Source: Hyphomonas beringensis (GTDB lineage: Bacteria; Pseudomonadota; Alphaproteobacteria; Caulobacterales; Hyphomonadaceae). From it: a stretch of DNA of 64,000 nucleotides. The number at the start of each line of letters is the position of its first letter. Position 1 is the stretch's first letter. The DNA lies in NCBI RefSeq assembly GCF_000682755.1, contig NZ_AWFF01000054.1, forward strand, positions 1-64,000. The letters run 5' to 3'. The position numbers were made by a program, and so were the translations under genes. Below, piece after piece: positions 60,361-64,000 of this stretch. The notes under the pieces are model-generated. The model was given only the letters and a program-made list of their open reading frames with translations, had not been told where the DNA came from and searched no databases.

Positions 60361-61545
60361 ATGACAGATAATCTGAGTGAAGATGATCGCCTGATTCTAG
60401 ATGCCATCGGGAAGTGGCTCAATCAAAAAGTCAAACCAGTTGCGATGCGGTTGGAGCATGACGACGAATACCCTCATGACCTTGTAGAGGACATGAAGGA
60501 ACTTGGCCTTTTTGGGGCGATCATTGATGAGGAATACGGCGGTTTGGGCCTATCGGCTTCAACCTATTCAAGGGTTGTCACGCTCATCGCGGAAGAGTGG
60601 ATGAGCCTGAGCGGGATCTTCAACTCCCATCTCATGATGGCAACGATTGTCCAGAAGTTCGGAACCCAACGGCAAAAAGAATATTGGCTGCCAAAGTTCG
60701 CTACTGGCGAAATCCGCGGTGGGCTTGCCCTAACAGAGCCTAATGCCGGTACAGATCTTCAAGCCATTACGACGCGTGCAAAAAGGGTCGGCGACAAATA
60801 TGTCGTCGAAGGCGCCAAGACGTGGATATCCAACGCGATTCAAGGCAATTGTGTTGCCCTTCTGGTCAAGACTGACCCTAGCGCAGAACCGCGCTATCAG
60901 GGAATGTCTATGCTGATTACGCAAACGAAAACAGCGCCTGATACGGATGACCATCTGCCTGGTGTCAGAAACGGAAAGAAGCTCGAAAAGCTGGGGTACA
61001 AGGGCATCGACTCCGGCGAACTCATTTATAATGATTATGAGTGCAGCGCAGACCTCAGCCTTGTGGGCGGTGAAGAAGGCAAGGGCTTCTACATGGCGAC
61101 AGGCGGGCTGGAAATTGGCCGTATCAATGTTGCTGCGCGTTCCGTTGGTATTGCCAAACGTGCCTTGAGGGAATCTGTTGCCTATGCGCAGTCACGGAAA
61201 ACGATGGGAAAACCCATTTCCGAGCATCAGGCCATTCAACTGAAACTCGGCGAGATGGCCGCTAAAACAAGGGCTGCTGAGTTGCTCGTGGAAGATGCTG
61301 CGCGGCTTTTTGATCTTGGTCAACGTGTAGACATGGAAGCGGGAATGGCGAAGTATTTTGCTTCCGAGGCTGCGCTGTATTGTGCCACTGAAGCAATGCG
61401 CATCCATGGTGGCTACGGTTACTCAAAGGAATATCCCATCGAACGGCTATTCCGTGACGCGCCACTCATGTGCATTGGGGAAGGTACGAATGAAATGCAA
61501 CGCATCATCATCGCCAAACAACTCGTGAAGCGGAATCCCGTCTAA
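60361..61545 (+). CDS. Acyl-CoA dehydrogenase (SCAD type)
   Basis: The 394-residue ACAD has LTEPNAGTDLQAI as the FAD loop and IGEGTNEMQ near the C-terminus with the catalytic glutamate at about 374. It lies 9 bases after MaoC and its stop overlaps the CoA transferase start (TAATG). In this operon it would provide the unsaturated CoA ester for the hydratase, acting on a saturated dicarboxyl-CoA such as methylsuccinyl-CoA; this is inference from gene order. Confidence 0.87.
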   Translation: MTDNLSEDDRLILDAIGKWLNQKVKPVAMRLEHDDEYPHDLVEDMKELGLFGAIIDEEYGGLGLSASTYSRVVTLIAEEWMSLSGIFNSHLMMATIVQKFGTQRQKEYWLPKFATGEIRGGLALTEPNAGTDLQAITTRAKRVGDKYVVEGAKTWISNAIQGNCVALLVKTDPSAEPRYQGMSMLITQTKTAPDTDDHLPGVRNGKKLEKLGYKGIDSGELIYNDYECSADLSLVGGEEGKGFYMATGGLEIGRINVAARSVGIAKRALRESVAYAQSRKTMGKPISEHQAIQLKLGEMAAKTRAAELLVEDAARLFDLGQRVDMEAGMAKYFASEAALYCATEAMRIHGGYGYSKEYPIERLFRDAPLMCIGEGTNEMQRIIIAKQLVKRNPV

Positions 61546-62684
61546 TGGCTTTACCCCTTAAAGGCGTTCGTATCCTTTCAGTTGAACAGTATGGTGCGGG
61601 TCCATATGGCACAATGCTGCTCGCTGATCTTGGTGCTGAAGTTATCAAGATTGAAGATAAAGCCCGCGGGGGCGATGTTTCGCGCTCGGTGGGCCCCTTC
61701 ACCATCGGAGAGGGTGATAGCCAGTTCTTTCAGACATTTTCGAAAGGAAAGAAGTCTGTGTGTCTGGATTTGAAGTCTGAAGATGGAAGAGCGGCCCTTC
61801 ACAAGCTTGTCGCAACTGCCGATGCGGTTGCGAATAATTTACGTGGTGATCAGCCTGAAAAGCTGGGGCTGACATATGAAGCGCTAAAGCAGACGAACAA
61901 AAAAATCGTTTGCGCGCACCTGTCTGCATATGGCCGTGGCACGGAGCGTGCGGCCTGGCCAGGCTATGATTATCTCATGCAGGCAGAAGCAGGCTTCATG
62001 ATGATGACAGGGGAGCCTGATGGCCCTCCGGTCCGCTCCGGCCTTTCAATGGTCGATTTCCATACAGGCAGCCATCTCGCGACATCGCTGCTGGCGGGTA
62101 TAATCGGTGTGATGCGTACGGGAGAGGGGTGTGATGTAGATGTTTGTCTGTTCGATACGGCGCTGCATCAGACATCTTATCCGGCTACCTGGTACTTGAA
62201 CGAAGCGCACAAAACAGAGCGCCTTACGCGTGGGGCGCATCCCTCAATAGCGCCCTCACAATTATTCAAGACAAAGGACGGCTGGGGGCTGCTGATGTGT
62301 CAGACTCCGAAGTTCTGGAATGTCTTTTGCGCCATAACTGGCGATGAAGTTCTGACTTCGGACACCAGGTTCGCGACTGTCCATGCGCGTCGTGAAAACA
62401 TTGAGGCACTGACAAAACGAATTGATGAAATTCTGTCGGAACGCACAACAGCTGAGTGGATGGAAATACTGGGTGGAAAGGTGCCATTCGCGCCTGTACT
62501 GGATCTCGCGGGCGCGCTTGATAGTCCCTATGCAGAGGCAATCGGAATGATCGAAACGGTTGAGCATCCAAGTATGGCGAACGGGCTTAGGACGCTTGCG
62601 TCTCCGTTTCGTGTGAACGGTGAACGTGCAAGATCCAGCCGCGCGCCCATGATGGGCGAGCATAATGATGAGTTGCTGAAGTGA
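61545..62684 (+). CDS. Family III CoA transferase, first copy in operon
   Basis: The 379-residue CaiB/BaiF protein has GVRILSVEQYGAGPYGTM, LGAEVIKIED and SVCLDLKSEDGR, with a candidate catalytic aspartate in MVDFHTGSH. It transfers CoA to an acid, here probably the substrate of the ACAD encoded upstream. It overlaps the ACAD gene by one base and the next CoA transferase by four (GTGA). Confidence 0.88.
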   Translation: MALPLKGVRILSVEQYGAGPYGTMLLADLGAEVIKIEDKARGGDVSRSVGPFTIGEGDSQFFQTFSKGKKSVCLDLKSEDGRAALHKLVATADAVANNLRGDQPEKLGLTYEALKQTNKKIVCAHLSAYGRGTERAAWPGYDYLMQAEAGFMMMTGEPDGPPVRSGLSMVDFHTGSHLATSLLAGIIGVMRTGEGCDVDVCLFDTALHQTSYPATWYLNEAHKTERLTRGAHPSIAPSQLFKTKDGWGLLMCQTPKFWNVFCAITGDEVLTSDTRFATVHARRENIEALTKRIDEILSERTTAEWMEILGGKVPFAPVLDLAGALDSPYAEAIGMIETVEHPSMANGLRTLASPFRVNGERARSSRAPMMGEHNDELLK

Positions 62685-63847
62685 AGTTAGACGGACTGAA
62701 AGTTATCGATTTGTCCGCGTTTTTGCCCGGACCGCACATGACCATGACCATGGCTGATCATGGGGCTGACGTGATAATGGTTGAGCCCGCAAATGGTTTG
62801 GGTGAGCCAGTGCGCGATATTGGGGAGAAGACGCCGGATGGCGTGTCTGTCTGGTTTCGCAACGTGGCTCGCGGGAAACGAAGCCTGAAGCTCAATCTAA
62901 AGGACCCGGATGGGCTCGCCGTGCTGCATGCGCTCGCGCGTGAGGCAGATGTTTTCGTGGAGGCATTCCGGCCAGGTGTCGTAAAACGGCTCTGCGTTGA
63001 TTATGAAACTTTGTCTCGCATCAATCCGCGTCTTGTTTACTGTTCAATTTCCGCATTTGGGCAAGATGCTTCGCTGGCGCAGAAGCCAGCGCATGATGTG
63101 TCAGTTCAGGGGTTTGCGGGTTTGGTTGATCTCAATAGGGGCCAGGATAATCTGCCCGCCATGCCACATATTCCTTTTGCTGATGCAGCAGCCTCACTCA
63201 CGGCGCTGTCGGCAGTATTGATGGCACTTTATCGCCGCGAGAAAACAAATGCGGGTGAGTATATTGACCTTTCCATGTTTGATGCTGCGATTGCTTGGAC
63301 TCCCAATGTACTTGGGCCAACTTTTGCCGAAGGTCGCGCACCCTCCCCAAAGGATATGCGAAGCTTTGGTGGCAGTGCCATGTACAATCTCTACCGTACT
63401 TCCGATGACGAATATATTATTCTGGGTGGTAGTGAAGTGAAGTTTGCCGCAAATCTTCTCGCTGCCTTGCAAAGGGAAGATCTGCTGTCATACGCGAAAC
63501 TACCGCCAGGGCCTGCTCAGGCTCCTTTGCGGGACTTCTTCAGGGATACCTTTTCGGGTAGCACTTTGGCATACTGGAAAGAGTTTCTCGCCGATGTGGA
63601 TTGTTGCTGGAGTTGGGTGAGAAGCCTGATGGAGGCATTCGATGATCCGTTCACAGGGGAGCGGGGTATGGTGTGTACGGATGCGAATGGTAACCGCCAT
63701 ATAGGGCCGCCTATAAAGTTCAGGTTCGAGCCGGCTGAGCTTCGGCCTGTTACTCCAGAGTATGGTCAGCATTCTGAGCAAATAGTACAGAGTCTTGGCT
63801 TTACCGTGGAGCAGGTTTCGAGCTTGAAGGCCAAAGGAACGATCTAA
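62681..63847 (+). CDS. Family III CoA transferase, second copy in operon
   Basis: The 388-residue CaiB/BaiF protein starts at GTG within the end of the previous gene. It has KVIDLSAFLPGPHMTMTMAD, GADVIMVEP and RSLKLNLKDPDG, with a candidate aspartate in PFADAAASL. Tandem copies suggest two subunits or two acids handled in sequence, as for succinyl-CoA:malate-type transferases with two different subunits. Its stop overlaps the next start by one base. Confidence 0.87.
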   Translation: MKLDGLKVIDLSAFLPGPHMTMTMADHGADVIMVEPANGLGEPVRDIGEKTPDGVSVWFRNVARGKRSLKLNLKDPDGLAVLHALAREADVFVEAFRPGVVKRLCVDYETLSRINPRLVYCSISAFGQDASLAQKPAHDVSVQGFAGLVDLNRGQDNLPAMPHIPFADAAASLTALSAVLMALYRREKTNAGEYIDLSMFDAAIAWTPNVLGPTFAEGRAPSPKDMRSFGGSAMYNLYRTSDDEYIILGGSEVKFAANLLAALQREDLLSYAKLPPGPAQAPLRDFFRDTFSGSTLAYWKEFLADVDCCWSWVRSLMEAFDDPFTGERGMVCTDANGNRHIGPPIKFRFEPAELRPVTPEYGQHSEQIVQSLGFTVEQVSSLKAKGTI

Positions 63848-64000
63848 TGCAAGATATGTTTCAGGCGACGCGCGCTCATCAAGGCATATGGGAGGGGACA
63901 TACACACATCTCGATCTTGCAGCGCAAATTGTGGATGCGCATAAGTCTCGGGTGGTCTGTGAATTTCCCGAGAGTGGTGACGTTTTCTATAGGCAGCACA
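63847..64000 (+). CDS. Unknown protein, N-terminal part (runs off the window)
   Basis: The visible 51 residues begin MQDMFQATRAHQGIWEGTYTH and contain DLAAQIVDAHKSRVVCEFP. The W-x-G-x-Y start and the strand-rich pattern resemble DUF3598 or lipocalin-like catabolic-cluster proteins, but this is a weak impression. It is translationally coupled to the CoA transferase (TAATG) and belongs to the same operon. Confidence 0.6.
   Translation, partial: MQDMFQATRAHQGIWEGTYTHLDLAAQIVDAHKSRVVCEFPESGDVFYRQH

Noticed and set aside
1-64000. Search for tRNA, rRNA, CRISPR arrays, transposases and phage genes
   Set aside because: None was recognised by reading. The GH3 remnant is the only sign of rearrangement, and no terminal inverted repeats of an insertion sequence were seen around it.

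Overview
The window looks like a chromosomal catabolic island of a Gram-negative, aerobic, TonB-receptor-using bacterium. An alphaproteobacterium of the Hyphomonadaceae or Sphingomonadales type is my best guess. The reasons are mid-50s G+C by eye, valine-type genes in the order mmsA - acyl-CoA dehydrogenase - HIBCH - mmsB, an outer-membrane TonB receptor placed among catabolic genes, and many family III CoA transferases and acyl-CoA dehydrogenases (ACADs). The taxon is an inference. Almost every gene encodes a catabolic enzyme, a transporter or a local regulator. I saw no rRNA, tRNA, CRISPR array or intact insertion sequence.

Layout. (1) 1-3.3 kb: isobutyryl-CoA/valine module (mmsA tail, ACAD, 3-hydroxyisobutyryl-CoA hydrolase, 3-hydroxyisobutyrate dehydrogenase). 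(2) 3.4-13.4 kb: acyl-CoA synthetase and MaoC hydratase on the minus strand, then two ACADs, an SDR, a TonB receptor and an alcohol-dehydrogenase-like MDR on the plus strand. (3) 13.6-20.3 kb, minus: acyl-CoA synthetase, acetoacetate-CoA ligase, an esterase-like protein without its serine, an MDR and a LysR regulator. (4) 20.4-28.0 kb: SDRs, an FAD aromatic hydroxylase, a ketosteroid-dehydrogenase-like flavoprotein, a beta-hydroxyacid dehydrogenase, an SDR and an enoyl-CoA hydratase. (5) 28.4-44.6 kb: the ring-cleavage core. It has two extradiol dioxygenases, a meta-cleavage hydrolase, three ACADs, a GntR regulator, Rieske dioxygenase alpha and beta subunits, an ACMSD-like amidohydrolase, an IclR regulator, the 2-hydroxypentadienoate hydratase / acylating aldehyde dehydrogenase / aldolase trio, a TetR regulator and a [2Fe-2S] ferredoxin. 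(6) 44.6-50.9 kb: ACAD, enoyl-CoA hydratase, MFS transporter, CoA transferase and a decayed GH3 beta-glucosidase fragment. (7) 51-58.9 kb: a poorly understood module with two alpha/beta-hydrolase-fold proteins lacking the usual nucleophile, an MDR, a VOC protein, two small alpha/beta-barrel-type proteins, a methyltransferase with a small partner, an SDR and a PuuE-like deacetylase. (8) 59-64 kb: a tight operon of CitE-like lyase, MaoC hydratase, ACAD, two CoA transferases and the start of another gene.

How it may work together (inference). The core has the parts of a p-cumate-like route: ring dihydroxylation, extradiol cleavage, decarboxylation by an ACMSD-type enzyme, hydrolysis of the ring-fission product to a short acid plus 2-hydroxypenta-2,4-dienoate, then pyruvate and acetyl-CoA. 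If the acid released is isobutyrate, the valine module at the left end would finish it. The eight ACADs, five SDRs, hydratases and CoA ligases point to a larger alicyclic or side-chain substrate (terpenoid, steroid-like or alkyl-aromatic) that is shortened and possibly aromatised first. A shared palindrome of the kind bound by FadR/GntR regulators (ATTGGTAATACCA) lies before both the extradiol/hydrolase operon and the Rieske operon, and the gntR gene lies between them. No ferredoxin reductase for the dioxygenase is visible in the window.
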